This document shows, piece after piece, positions 8,610 to 16,409 of a stretch of 35,651 nucleotides of DNA. Where the stretch lies: assembly GCF_020687695.1 (NCBI RefSeq), contig NZ_JAJEWL010000014.1:1-35651 (forward strand), read 5' to 3'. Numbering within the stretch: the stretch's first letter is position 1; the number at the start of each line of letters is the position of its first letter. The notes beneath the pieces were generated by a model. That model was not told the DNA's origin, searched no databases, and saw nothing but the letters and a program-made list of their open reading frames with translations. This stretch comes from Pusillimonas sp. MFBS29 (lineage in GTDB: Bacteria > Pseudomonadota > Gammaproteobacteria > Burkholderiales > Burkholderiaceae_B). Made by a program: the position numbers and the translations under genes.

Positions 8610-8642
8610 CCATGCGACTTATTATATTATGGGAGAAACGCG

Positions 8643-9392
8643 ATGCTTGAGCTAACCGCCATCGGACTATTGACCGCGTTTGTCGCAGGCATCGCGTCGT
8701 TCTTATCGCCATGTGTTTTACCGCTCGTACCGGGTTACCTCTCTTATATAGCCGGTGGCTCAGTGGCGCCTGGCGCGTCGTCAACAGAGGCACGCGCCGC
8801 ACGATGGCGAACGCTGGGTCTGAGTGCATGTTTCGTCCTGGGGTTTTCTTTGGTTTTTCTGGTCCTAGGTGCCAGCATCACAGCGATCGGGCGCTTGTTT
8901 TTATCCTACCGCTATGAGCTCAATATTGTTGCAGGGGTCATTATTGTTGTTGCAGGCCTACTGATTATGGGGGTGGTGCGAGCCCCCGTATGGACGCAGC
9001 GCTACTACCGTTTCGAGCCAGGGGCAGGTGTTGGGGGTAATCCGTGGTCCGCTACCGTGCTGGGTATGGCCTTTGGCTTTGGTTGGACCCCATGTATTGG
9101 GCCAGTGCTCGGCGGTATTCTTGTGCTGGGTGCCACGTATCAGAGCGTAGGCCAGGGGATGCTGCTGCTAGGTGTTTATGCGTTAGGGCTTGGCGTACCG
9201 TTTCTCCTGTCAGCCTACTTCATGGCACCGTTTATGCGTCGGCTCGGCGCGCTACGCCGAACCGGCCGCTACCTACAAATAGTCACTGGCGCGATTCTGG
9301 TGCTGATGGGCATCGCCGTGGCCAGCGGGCAACTGGTCCGTTTCGCAATTTGGCTGCTCAAGATGTTCCCGGCCCTTGGAAGTATTGGCTAA
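8643..9392 (+). CDS. ccdA: Thiol-disulfide electron conduit CcdA (short DsbD family)
   Basis: The 249-residue membrane protein carries the two half-motifs of CcdA: FLSPCVLPLVPGY near residue 24 and GWTPCIGPVLGG in the middle, each with one Cys in a membrane segment. CcdA moves electrons from cytoplasmic thioredoxin to periplasmic TlpA/CcmG. A good ribosome site (GGGAGAA) precedes the ATG. Its position next to a TlpA-like gene supports the pairing. About 80 bp separate it from the next gene. Confidence 0.93.
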   Translation: MLELTAIGLLTAFVAGIASFLSPCVLPLVPGYLSYIAGGSVAPGASSTEARAARWRTLGLSACFVLGFSLVFLVLGASITAIGRLFLSYRYELNIVAGVIIVVAGLLIMGVVRAPVWTQRYYRFEPGAGVGGNPWSATVLGMAFGFGWTPCIGPVLGGILVLGATYQSVGQGMLLLGVYALGLGVPFLLSAYFMAPFMRRLGALRRTGRYLQIVTGAILVLMGIAVASGQLVRFAIWLLKMFPALGSIG

Positions 9393-9473
9393 GTACCCTC
9401 TACCTTCTGATAGCCATCGCCATTACAACCCTTGCCTCCTCTTTTTGAAACGTATTGTTAAGGATCAACCTTT

Positions 9474-9908
9474 ATGGTAACCACCAATCAACTTTCAGGG
9501 CCTCGGTGGGGCCGAGTATTTGCGGCATGGGTTATCGCTCTGACCGCAACGTTAGGTGCCTTGTTTTTCAGTGAAGTCATGGGGTTCATCCCTTGCGAGC
9601 TGTGCTGGTATCAGCGCATTTTTATGTTTCCGCTCGTTTTTATTCTGGCGGTGGGCCTCGCAACCTCAGATGTGCGTGTCTTTGTGTATGCGTTACCGAT
9701 GGTCGCTGGCGGCTGGTTCGTGGCGCTCTATCACAATCTACTTTACCTGGGCGTTATTCCTCCAGCCCTTCAGCCTTGTGGGCAAGGCCCGTCTTGCGCT
9801 GAAGTGAATTTAAACCTTTTTGGTTTCATTTCCATACCTCTATTGTCATTACTGGCATTTACGGCAATCGCCGCGCTTCTCTTCGTAAAAAAAGGTGCTT
9901 TAAAGTGA
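9474..9908 (+). CDS. DsbB/BdbC-like disulfide oxidoreductase
   Basis: This 144-residue protein has four predicted membrane spans and two Cys pairs, CELC (41/44, in PCELCWYQR) and C102/C108 (PCGQGPSC). This is the layout of the BdbC branch of the DsbB family, which reoxidises a DsbA-like partner with quinone. The next gene, overlapping by 4 bp, encodes that partner. An SD-like AAGGA lies upstream of the ATG. Confidence 0.9.
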   Translation: MVTTNQLSGPRWGRVFAAWVIALTATLGALFFSEVMGFIPCELCWYQRIFMFPLVFILAVGLATSDVRVFVYALPMVAGGWFVALYHNLLYLGVIPPALQPCGQGPSCAEVNLNLFGFISIPLLSLLAFTAIAALLFVKKGALK

Positions 9909-10561
9909 AAAAACAAACAGTTCTTGTCTTAACCAGTATCCTGGCGGTTATGGTTTTCGCCATTAGTGGCTTCGTTTACGAGCAGAGTCAGGTTCGTAAA
10001 AAAGCGCAGTTAGCCAGTACAAAAACTACAGAATTCGAGCGGATGCATTCACCCGTATATGGTCCTACCGATGCGAAAGTCACTATCGTCGAATTTTTTG
10101 ATCCGGCATGTGAATCCTGCCGAGCGTTTTATCCTGCCGTCAAAGACCTCGTGAACGTCAATGGTGGCAAGGTGAAGCTCGTTGTTCGTTATGCACCATT
10201 TCATGAAGGCTCCGAGGAGGTTGTTAAGATTCTTGAAGCGTCCCGATTTCAAGACAAGTACTGGTCGACATTAGAGACCGTTCTACAGATGCAGCCGCAA
10301 TGGGCGTCGCATGATAACCCGCAGGTAAATTTGATCTGGGATTATCTGAAGGCGTCGGATCTGGACATTGATAAAGCGCGCAAAGACATGAGCAAACCGA
10401 CAATAGAGGCTATCGTCGAGCAGGACAAGGCCGACCTTCGCGCACTACAGATAACTCAAACTCCAACTTTTTTTGTTAATGGGAAACCATTACCCAAATT
10501 TGGTTTTGAACAGCTTAAGACGCTTGTGGAGCAAGAAGTCAAAGTTGCTTATAAAAAATGA
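9905..10561 (+). CDS. DsbA/BdbD-like thiol oxidase
   Basis: The 218-residue protein has an N-terminal anchor or signal (residues 5-24), a thioredoxin fold with active site FFDPACESCRAFYP (Cys69, Cys72) and cis-Pro loop TQTPTFFVNGKPL. It oxidises periplasmic thiols and is probably recycled by the DsbB-like protein encoded just before it. The start is GTG at 9905, overlapping the previous stop. Glu-Ser between the cysteines differs from the Pro-His of E. coli DsbA. Confidence 0.9.
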   Translation: MKKQTVLVLTSILAVMVFAISGFVYEQSQVRKKAQLASTKTTEFERMHSPVYGPTDAKVTIVEFFDPACESCRAFYPAVKDLVNVNGGKVKLVVRYAPFHEGSEEVVKILEASRFQDKYWSTLETVLQMQPQWASHDNPQVNLIWDYLKASDLDIDKARKDMSKPTIEAIVEQDKADLRALQITQTPTFFVNGKPLPKFGFEQLKTLVEQEVKVAYKK

Positions 10562-10660
10562 AGGTTGTAACTCTAGAGCTACCAATATTAGTGGACGCAC
10601 TTAAGGGCGCGTAAACCAACTTTTTTATAACTGAGTATGCCGCCCTTGGAAAGACTTTTT

Positions 10661-11158
10661 ATGAACAAACTAATGCTTGCCTTCGTGCTCGCGGTTTTGC
10701 CCATGAAAATTGTCGCCATGGGCGCCAACGACGCGAGAGGCTCGTCTGAGTTGCGTCATGATATTACGAGTAGTCATGGTAAAAGCACGACAATCGGCCG
10801 ACTGGGCGATCTAGCTAAAGTGAATAAGACAGTGGCAATCATTGTAAACGACACGACTCACTTTACGCCTAGCCTGATCGACGTCAAAGCGGGCGACACA
10901 GTTTTATTCGTGGTTAAAAACACTGGCAAATTCTCTCATGAAATGGTTATCGGTTCTATGAGTGAACTCAGAGCGCACGCCGCCTTAATGCAAAAAGCAC
11001 CCAATGTCGAGCATACTCAGCCGAATATGATTACGCTTAATCCGGGTCAGCAGCGTAATGTTGTCTGGCAGTTTATCAAGTCTGGGAAGACGGATTTTGC
11101 TTGCCTGATCGATTGGCATCTCAAATTTGGCACGCTTGGGGAAATACAAATCGATTAA
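10661..11158 (+). CDS. Periplasmic cupredoxin-like copper protein
   Basis: The 165-residue protein has a signal peptide starting MNKLMLAFVLAVLPMKIVA and a plastocyanin/azurin-type domain. Visible ligands are His93 (FSHEMVIG), Cys148 and His153 (FACLIDWHLKFG). The residue where relatives usually carry the axial Met is Thr158 (GTLG). The ATG at 10661 was preferred over 10637 because it gives a clean signal peptide and has GGAAAG upstream. It probably binds or buffers copper in the periplasm; a role in supplying the oxidase is inference. Confidence 0.82.
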   Translation: MNKLMLAFVLAVLPMKIVAMGANDARGSSELRHDITSSHGKSTTIGRLGDLAKVNKTVAIIVNDTTHFTPSLIDVKAGDTVLFVVKNTGKFSHEMVIGSMSELRAHAALMQKAPNVEHTQPNMITLNPGQQRNVVWQFIKSGKTDFACLIDWHLKFGTLGEIQID

Positions 11159-11251
11159 CGAGCCGCGAGAAAGTCCGCATTGAGCGCGTGTCAAACTGCT
11201 CTTCAGTGTGGCAAATAATTATCAACGCACATTATTCGATGGATTTTATCG

Positions 11252-11491
11252 ATGAACGTCACAAGTATTTATCTGATGGTGATCAGTGCTCTCATTTGCT
11301 ACTCTGCCGTGCAGGGTGGTAGCTACCTGTTCGAAGCCAAATTGCCGGTTAAAGACAAAAGTTTTAATCTTGATCAAATTGCGAAGCGTCGAGAAAAACT
11401 GTCGCCGCGAGCTAAGTTGGTCATCAGAAAAGCCTATGCTGCAAACAAGATTTCACGCTGGGGCAGGTGGTATCTGAGTCGCCAACAGTGA
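11252..11491 (+). CDS. Small membrane-anchored protein of unknown function
   Basis: The 79-residue frame has one hydrophobic segment near the N-terminus (IYLMVISALICYSAVQGG) and a basic C-terminus rich in Lys and Arg (RREKLSPRAKLVIRKAY). I do not recognise the family. It lies 93 bp after the cupredoxin on the same strand and could be co-transcribed. The ribosome site is weak, so expression is uncertain. Confidence 0.45.
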   Translation: MNVTSIYLMVISALICYSAVQGGSYLFEAKLPVKDKSFNLDQIAKRREKLSPRAKLVIRKAYAANKISRWGRWYLSRQQ

Positions 11492-11710
11492 ACCGTTGCA
11501 GGAAGTAAACGCAAGTGATAGGTGCTAGCATGCCTGGAGCTAGCCATCCATTTGGTTCTGCATCAATGCTGGCACGTCGACCGGCGATTGGTTAATCGAT
11601 GAGCTGACCGTGGCAGTCGCTTCATGAGTCAGCTAGCTAAAGCCATAATAGAGAGACCGTTGCTGGCCGCAGTTCAGGTCACTGGTTCGTTCCAAATCAA
11701 ATCGCCCATG

Positions 11711-11718
11711 TACTAAAA
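11711..11718 (+). repeat. Target site duplication, left (TACTAAAA)
   Basis: The octamer TACTAAAA directly precedes the left end of the IS66 element and is repeated exactly after its right end at 14435-14442. Eight-bp duplications are the norm for IS66. Confidence 0.9.
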
Positions 11719-11800
11719 GTAAGCGTCATGTGAAGGCCGCCTAGTCGCGACGGCTGAATCAGTCCAAAGTGGTGCCCACCAAAAAGTAGTGGGGATCACA

Positions 11801-12205
11801 ATGTCTACAAGTGAAGTGCGGGTCTCAAACCGCAAGGGTCGGCCCAACTATCCACTTGCCTACAAGCGCGAGGTGGCGATGGCGGCGTGCGCACCGAATG
11901 TTTCGGTCGCGAAGGTGGCCCTGGCCCATGGGCTGAACACCAATATGGTGTTCAAGTGGCGACGGGAGCTGCGTGCCGGCTTGCTGGGTAGCACCGATGG
12001 CTGTGCGTTGGTGCCGGTGACGTTGCCGTCGTCGCCCGCAGGCGCAATCAAGGCCCACGATCAGGGCGAGCCGCAACCGGTCGATAACACACCGGCAACG
12101 GACAGCCACATTGAGATCGAGCTGAACGGGGCTCGCGTGCGGGTGCATGGCAGGGTGGATCCGATCCAACTGCGGCTGGTTCTACGTTGCCTGCTGCCGG
12201 TATGA
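11801..12205 (+). CDS. tnpA: IS66 transposase accessory protein TnpA
   Basis: The 134-residue protein has an N-terminal helix-turn-helix (YKREVAMAACAPNVSVAKVA, then HGLNTNMVFKWRRELR), as in IS66 OrfA proteins. The start at 11801 has GGGGA six bases upstream; a GTG at 11789 is less likely. The stop overlaps the tnpB start (ATGA). Confidence 0.9.
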   Translation: MSTSEVRVSNRKGRPNYPLAYKREVAMAACAPNVSVAKVALAHGLNTNMVFKWRRELRAGLLGSTDGCALVPVTLPSSPAGAIKAHDQGEPQPVDNTPATDSHIEIELNGARVRVHGRVDPIQLRLVLRCLLPV

Positions 12206-12549
12206 TCGCGCCGCCTTCTGGTACACGCATCTGGCTTGCCGCAGGTGTGACCGACATGCGTCGCGGCATGAATGGACTGGCAGCGCTCATTCAAACCACG
12301 CTGGAACACGATCCGTTCTCGGGCCATGTTTTTATCTTCCGTGGTCGGCGCGGTGATCTGGTCAAGCTGCTGTGGTGGAGCGGCGACGGGATGAACCTGT
12401 ACGCCAAGCGGTTGGAGCGTGGTCGCTTCGTCTGGCCGCAAGCCCAAGACGGCAGTGTGCATTTGACGGGCGCGCAACTGTCGATGTTGCTCGAAGGCAT
12501 TGACTGGCGCCGCCCCGAGCGCACGTGGCAGCCAACAAGGGCAGCATAG
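12202..12549 (+). CDS. tnpB: IS66 OrfB protein TnpB
   Basis: The 115-residue protein begins MIAPPSGTRIWLAAGVTDMR and contains FIFRGRRGDLVKLLWWSGDG, characteristic of the IS66 OrfB (DUF1064-type IS66_Orf2) family. The start at 12202 overlaps the tnpA stop. Its role in transposition is required but not well defined. Confidence 0.93.
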   Translation: MIAPPSGTRIWLAAGVTDMRRGMNGLAALIQTTLEHDPFSGHVFIFRGRRGDLVKLLWWSGDGMNLYAKRLERGRFVWPQAQDGSVHLTGAQLSMLLEGIDWRRPERTWQPTRAA

Positions 12550-12607
12550 GCATAGAGCCAGTACAAAGCTATTTCCAGGGTGATCGCCTTACTTTATACT
12601 GGCGTGC

Positions 12608-14146
12608 ATGCCCGCCAACGCCTTGCCCAACGACGTCGATACACTCAAGCGCATGCTGGTCTCGCGCGATGAGACCATTGCCAAGTTGGTGGCGGAAATT
12701 GCCCGTCTGAAACGCTGGCAATATGGGCGCTCTTCAGAACGCATGAGCGAACTGATGGATCAGTTGCAGTTGGCTCTGGGTGATCTCCCCGAAACTGCCG
12801 ACGAATCATTGCTTGTCGCTGAGACACCCACTGGTACCTCGCCGACGCAGCCATCTAATAACGTCACCGTCTTGCGCCGCCGGCCTCGCGCCTTCCCCAC
12901 ACACCTGCCGCGCGAAACGATTGTTCATGCTCCGACAGCGTGCGGGTGCCCGCACTGTGGTGGTCAGCTACGTACGTTGGGCGAAGACATCAGCGAAACG
13001 CTCGACTATGTGCCGGGCTACTTCAAGGTGCACCGACATGTACGGCCCAAGCTTGCGTGCCGCGTCTGCTCTCATATCGAGCAAGTACCGGCGCCCTCGC
13101 GCCCGATCACACGCGGCATGGCCGATGCCGGCCTGCTGGCCCAAGTTGTTGTGGCCAAGTATGCCGACCACACACCCTTGTACCGGCAAGAGCAAATCTA
13201 TCGTCGCGGCGGCGTTCAGCTGGAGCGTGCCACGCTGGCCGCATGGGTGCGTGAGTCGAGCCGTTTACTGGAGCCTTTAAGCAACGCGCTGGGCCGTTAT
13301 GTACGCCAGGCCGAGAAGATCCACACGGACGATACGCCCGTGCCGGTTCTTGAACCGGGGCGAGGTAAAACCCGCACCGGGCGGCTATGGACTTATGTGC
13401 GTGATGATCGACCGGCTGGCAGCCGCGCTCCGCCTGCGGTCTGGTATCAGTACTCGCCGGATCGCAAAAGCGAACGACCTCAAAAACACTTGCAAGGCTT
13501 TAGCGGCATTCTGCAAGCGGACGCCTATAGTGGCTATGGTGCCCTGTACCGTGGCGGGCAGATCGTTGAGGCGGGCTGCTGGGCGCATGCCCGGCGCAAG
13601 TTCTACGATCAGTTCAAGCATGAACCATCGCCCATCGCACAAGAGGCGCTAGCCCGCATTGGCGCCTTGTATGCCATCGAGCGGGATATCCGAGGGTGTG
13701 CCGTGTCGCTTCGCCAATCGGTTCGCCAGCGGCAGGCCGCGCCGCTGCTGGACAGTCTAAAGGACTGGCTAGAGAAAGTGCTCGCGACGGTCTCGGTTAA
13801 ATCCGAACTGGCCAAGGCAATTAAATACACGCTAGGCCACTGGGCGGCACTGACCCGTTATTGCGATGATGGACGCATCGAGATCGACAACAATACGGCC
13901 GAGCGCTCGATCCGCCCGTTGGTTCTTGGCCGGCGCAATTATTTATTTGCCGGCTCCGATGGTGGTGGGCACAGCGCGGCGGTAATCTATAGCTTGATCA
14001 GCACGGCTCGGCTCAATGACGTGGAGCCCTTCGCCTACCTGCGCGCCGTGTTCGAGCGTATCGCTGATCATCCCATCAATCAAATCGACGAGTTGTTGCC
14101 GTGGCGTCTGGACCTGCTAAACGAAAGCCTGCCCAAAGCGGCGTAA
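12608..14146 (+). CDS. tnpC: IS66 DDE transposase TnpC
   Basis: The 512-residue protein has an N-terminal coiled region, a zinc-finger-like segment (CGCPHCGGQL) and the catalytic domain. Likely DDE acidic residues lie in KIHTDDTPVPVL, LQADAYSGYGALY and IEIDNNTAERSIRPL. Full length for IS66 transposases. Confidence 0.95.
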   Translation: MPANALPNDVDTLKRMLVSRDETIAKLVAEIARLKRWQYGRSSERMSELMDQLQLALGDLPETADESLLVAETPTGTSPTQPSNNVTVLRRRPRAFPTHLPRETIVHAPTACGCPHCGGQLRTLGEDISETLDYVPGYFKVHRHVRPKLACRVCSHIEQVPAPSRPITRGMADAGLLAQVVVAKYADHTPLYRQEQIYRRGGVQLERATLAAWVRESSRLLEPLSNALGRYVRQAEKIHTDDTPVPVLEPGRGKTRTGRLWTYVRDDRPAGSRAPPAVWYQYSPDRKSERPQKHLQGFSGILQADAYSGYGALYRGGQIVEAGCWAHARRKFYDQFKHEPSPIAQEALARIGALYAIERDIRGCAVSLRQSVRQRQAAPLLDSLKDWLEKVLATVSVKSELAKAIKYTLGHWAALTRYCDDGRIEIDNNTAERSIRPLVLGRRNYLFAGSDGGGHSAAVIYSLISTARLNDVEPFAYLRAVFERIADHPINQIDELLPWRLDLLNESLPKAA

Positions 14147-14394
14147 ATACCTCTGATCATCGACATATTGAAGCGCTGATCAAGGGTGATGGTCATGTCA
14201 TGATTGGGGCGATCCAGCCGGTGCGCAATGCCGCTGTCGCCTATGACGGCAAACAAGCCGTGGCGATGCTGCGTTACCGACCAGAAGAGTCTCTGACCTC
14301 GATCTTAAAACGCCTTGATGTTGCGATTGCCACCGCCCAAGCCAGCGGCGAGCGTGTCGATGAATGGAACCAGCCTGGCGCCAAGTGGACCTAA
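14101..14394 (+). CDS. Small accessory ORF at the 3' end of IS66
   Basis: A frame overlapping the tnpC end encodes DHRHIEALIKGDGHVMIGAI, then QPVRNAAVAYDGKQAVAMLR and a helical tail. It lies inside the right terminal repeat of the IS. Similar small proteins accompany some IS66 elements, by my recollection. The real start is unclear: the upstream GTG is at 14101 and an internal ATG at 14200. Confidence 0.5.
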   Translation: MASGPAKRKPAQSGVNTSDHRHIEALIKGDGHVMIGAIQPVRNAAVAYDGKQAVAMLRYRPEESLTSILKRLDVAIATAQASGERVDEWNQPGAKWT

Positions 14395-14434
14395 TCGATT
14401 GATGTCGTCAAGACGGTCCTGGAATGACGCTTAC

Positions 14435-14442
14435 TACTAAAA
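14435..14442 (+). repeat. Target site duplication, right (TACTAAAA)
   Basis: This is an exact copy of 11711-11718 next to the right end of IS66. Confidence 0.9.
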
Positions 14443-14474
14443 AGTGCTTTCGAGTTATATGGCCGAGACCCGAG

Positions 14475-15008
14475 CTATCCTGCTACTGTATTAGCCGGTT
14501 TGATTTCACATGTTGTTATGGCTTTCTGGCTGGATTCAAATGTGAATTCAGCGTTAACGTGAGTGCCAACTGTAAGGGTTTGATTAGGTTTCTCGAGCAT
14601 GGCATGGTAGCTACCCGGCTTAAACTTCAATTCTCCACCTGCCGGGATCAAAATATCATGGGCAATGCTCATTTTGCTCTTGCCGCCCTCATTGGTCGTT
14701 TGGTGTAAAGATACCTGGTCGAATTCGCCAATGGTCAAATTAGTTAGCTTTGCGTCATTCGCGCCGGTGTTCTTGATTAGAAAGTAGCCCGCTGAGGGGG
14801 TGGGTCTTGGTAAGGAACGAATCCAGCAATTTGAAACTGTTAACGTGTTAAATACCGATGCTTTATTACCATGGTTCGTATTGGGATGCTGAGCTGTCTT
14901 GGGTTGGTCTTGCGCAGGCATAAGAGTTGCATGTTCACCGTGAACGGTCGCCGCATGGGCGACCGAGGCGCCGCAAAACATCAAAATACTAAGGGCTACT
15001 TTTTTCAT
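14475..15008 (-). CDS. PCuAC-type periplasmic copper chaperone
   Basis: The 177-residue protein starts MKKVALSILMFCGASVAHAA (signal peptide), followed by a His-rich linker. The domain matches the copper-binding pattern H-x10-M-x21-H-x-M exactly: His in VSLHQ, Met in KSKMS, then YHAM. PCuAC proteins load Cu(I) into oxidase copper sites with SCO. The start at 15008 has AGGAAG eight bases upstream; a longer N-terminus is unlikely. An oxidase operon with SCO lies 6 kb away. Confidence 0.9.
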   Translation of the reverse strand: MKKVALSILMFCGASVAHAATVHGEHATLMPAQDQPKTAQHPNTNHGNKASVFNTLTVSNCWIRSLPRPTPSAGYFLIKNTGANDAKLTNLTIGEFDQVSLHQTTNEGGKSKMSIAHDILIPAGGELKFKPGSYHAMLEKPNQTLTVGTHVNAEFTFESSQKAITTCEIKPANTVAG

Positions 15009-15070
15009 GGCATAGTCTTCCTGTAATTCCATAATGGGAGAAGGTTTAGTGAGCGTATCGTATGGCGCTC

Positions 15071-15088
15071 GATGCATAGCTATGCATC
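15071..15088. promoter_or_regulatory. 18-bp perfect palindrome upstream of the PCuAC gene
   Basis: GATGCATAGCTATGCATC is its own reverse complement. It lies about 60 bp upstream of the PCuAC start, where an operator would be expected. I cannot assign it to a known regulator. Confidence 0.5.
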
Positions 15089-15153
15089 TGATAGCGTTAC
15101 GAGTTTTAGCTTGAGGGAAGGTGGGCATTGTTTGGTCAAAACCCCGCACCCGA

Positions 15154-15795
15154 TTAATTTACGTTGTCGGAAAAATATTCATTCTCAACGAGAAGTCGAT
15201 CTACTTCTAATGGGTTAATCGGCTGATCGTCCATCCGAACCTCATAATGCAAGTTGTTGCCAGTCACCATTCCGGTCGATCCCACATATCCGATGGTCTT
15301 TCCTTTTGCAACGGCAACGCCTTTTTTTAAGCCCGTGGCGAACCGGCTTTGATGAGCATAGAGGGTGGAGAAATTGGCAGCATGCTCGATAATAATGACT
15401 TTTCCGTAGCCCTTTTTTCGGCCAATAAATGCAATAGTGCCGTTTGCTGTTGTTCTGATAGGCGTGCCTTTGGGCGCTGAGTAATCAACTCCACTATGGG
15501 CTATGGGTTTGTTCAGAACGGGGTGGAGGCGTAAGCCAAAATTAGAACTTATTTTTGTTTCGGCTCCTTTTATCGGGGTAAGGAGAAACGATTTACGAAG
15601 CCGTTCTGCTCTTGGGACTTCGGCGACGGCGTTTGTGTCATGAAGTTGAAACTGTTCATTGATAATAGAAAAACTTAATACCTCGGCAAACGCATTGGAA
15701 GCCATAAAAGCGCTTGTCGATAACAGAATTACGCCTGCGGCACGTACGAAATTTTGTTGAGTGATAGCTGTTAAAAATGTTTTATTCCAGGACAT
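15154..15795 (-). CDS. M23 family peptidoglycan endopeptidase
   Basis: The 213-residue protein has an N-terminal signal or anchor (about residues 17-37) and a C-terminal LytM/M23 domain. Visible metal-site motifs are HSGVDYSAPKGTP and LHYEVR, with FGLRLHPV before them. It cuts peptide cross-links in peptidoglycan. No clear ribosome site precedes the chosen ATG. It lies between the copper chaperone and lspA on the same strand. Similar genes are common in beta- and gammaproteobacterial metal islands, by recollection. Confidence 0.85.
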   Translation of the reverse strand: MSWNKTFLTAITQQNFVRAAGVILLSTSAFMASNAFAEVLSFSIINEQFQLHDTNAVAEVPRAERLRKSFLLTPIKGAETKISSNFGLRLHPVLNKPIAHSGVDYSAPKGTPIRTTANGTIAFIGRKKGYGKVIIIEHAANFSTLYAHQSRFATGLKKGVAVAKGKTIGYVGSTGMVTGNNLHYEVRMDDQPINPLEVDRLLVENEYFSDNVN

Positions 15796-15895
15796 GAGTT
15801 TGAGTTTTTTTTAATATTTGATTGTGCCTTTGTGCAACGTGCAATGAGGGCATTTGATGAGTTAATAGGATGGAAATACAGGATTATTGCAGAAG

Positions 15896-16402
15896 CTATA
15901 TAGCTTGCTTCATTTCGTTTCGCGGGAAAGTAAAGGACGAGAGGACAAGAAAAATAGCGCCTCCGACCACTAACACATCGGCCAGATTGAAAGCCGGCCA
16001 ATGCCATAGTCCCCAGTGAAAATCAAGATAGTCTACGACAGCGCCTATACGCACTCGGTCAATGACATTGCCCAGGGCGCCGGCAATGATCGAAACATAC
16101 GATGCCGTTACCAATCGATTCGTGATTCCGCGCCACAGCGAGAATAACAGTATGGCGCTCACCAGCAGCCCCACGGCGCTGAAAAAATACCGTTGCCATC
16201 CACTTGCGTCAGCCAAAAAAGAAAAGGCGGCACCCGGGTTCAAAACGTGAGTCCAGTTAAACCATGGCGTGATTTGAATACTCGCATGAAGCGGGAGGGA
16301 GGCTGAAACCGCCTGTTTAATGGTTTGATCAATTGTGGCTAAGCTCAATGCTAATAAGCACCACAGCCACCAACGGGATTTGGACGAAAATTGTTGTGCC
16401 AT
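15896..16402 (-). CDS. lspA: Lipoprotein signal peptidase LspA
   Basis: The 168-residue, four-span protein carries the LspA catalytic motifs [20 protein letters not shown] and [11 protein letters not shown] (the two Asp). It cleaves signal peptides from diacylated prolipoproteins at the inner membrane. The start at 16402 lies only 7 bp after the cadA stop, so it is the second gene of the cadA transcription unit. An LspA homologue (PbrC) also belongs to the lead-resistance operon of Cupriavidus, by established knowledge. Confidence 0.93.
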   Translation of the reverse strand: MAQQFSSKSRWWLWCLLALSLATIDQTIKQAVSASLPLHASIQITPWFNWTHVLNPGAAFSFLADASGWQRYFFSAVGLLVSAILLFSLWRGITNRLVTASYVSIIAGALGNVIDRVRIGAVVDYLDFHWGLWHWPAFNLADVLVVGGAIFLVLSSFTFPRNEMKQAI

Positions 16403-16409
16403 CCTGAGC

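Larger units (their letters stand above)
11719..14434 (+). mobile_element. Complete IS66-family insertion sequence
   Basis: The element is 2716 bp. The terminal inverted repeats start GTAAGCGTCAT on both sides (left at 11719, right ending 14434) with partial matching further in. GTAAGCG ends, the tnpA-tnpB-tnpC order and the 8-bp target duplication are all IS66 hallmarks. All three transposition genes are intact, so it may be active. It inserted between the small membrane protein gene and the PCuAC gene and broke no recognisable gene. Confidence 0.95.
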
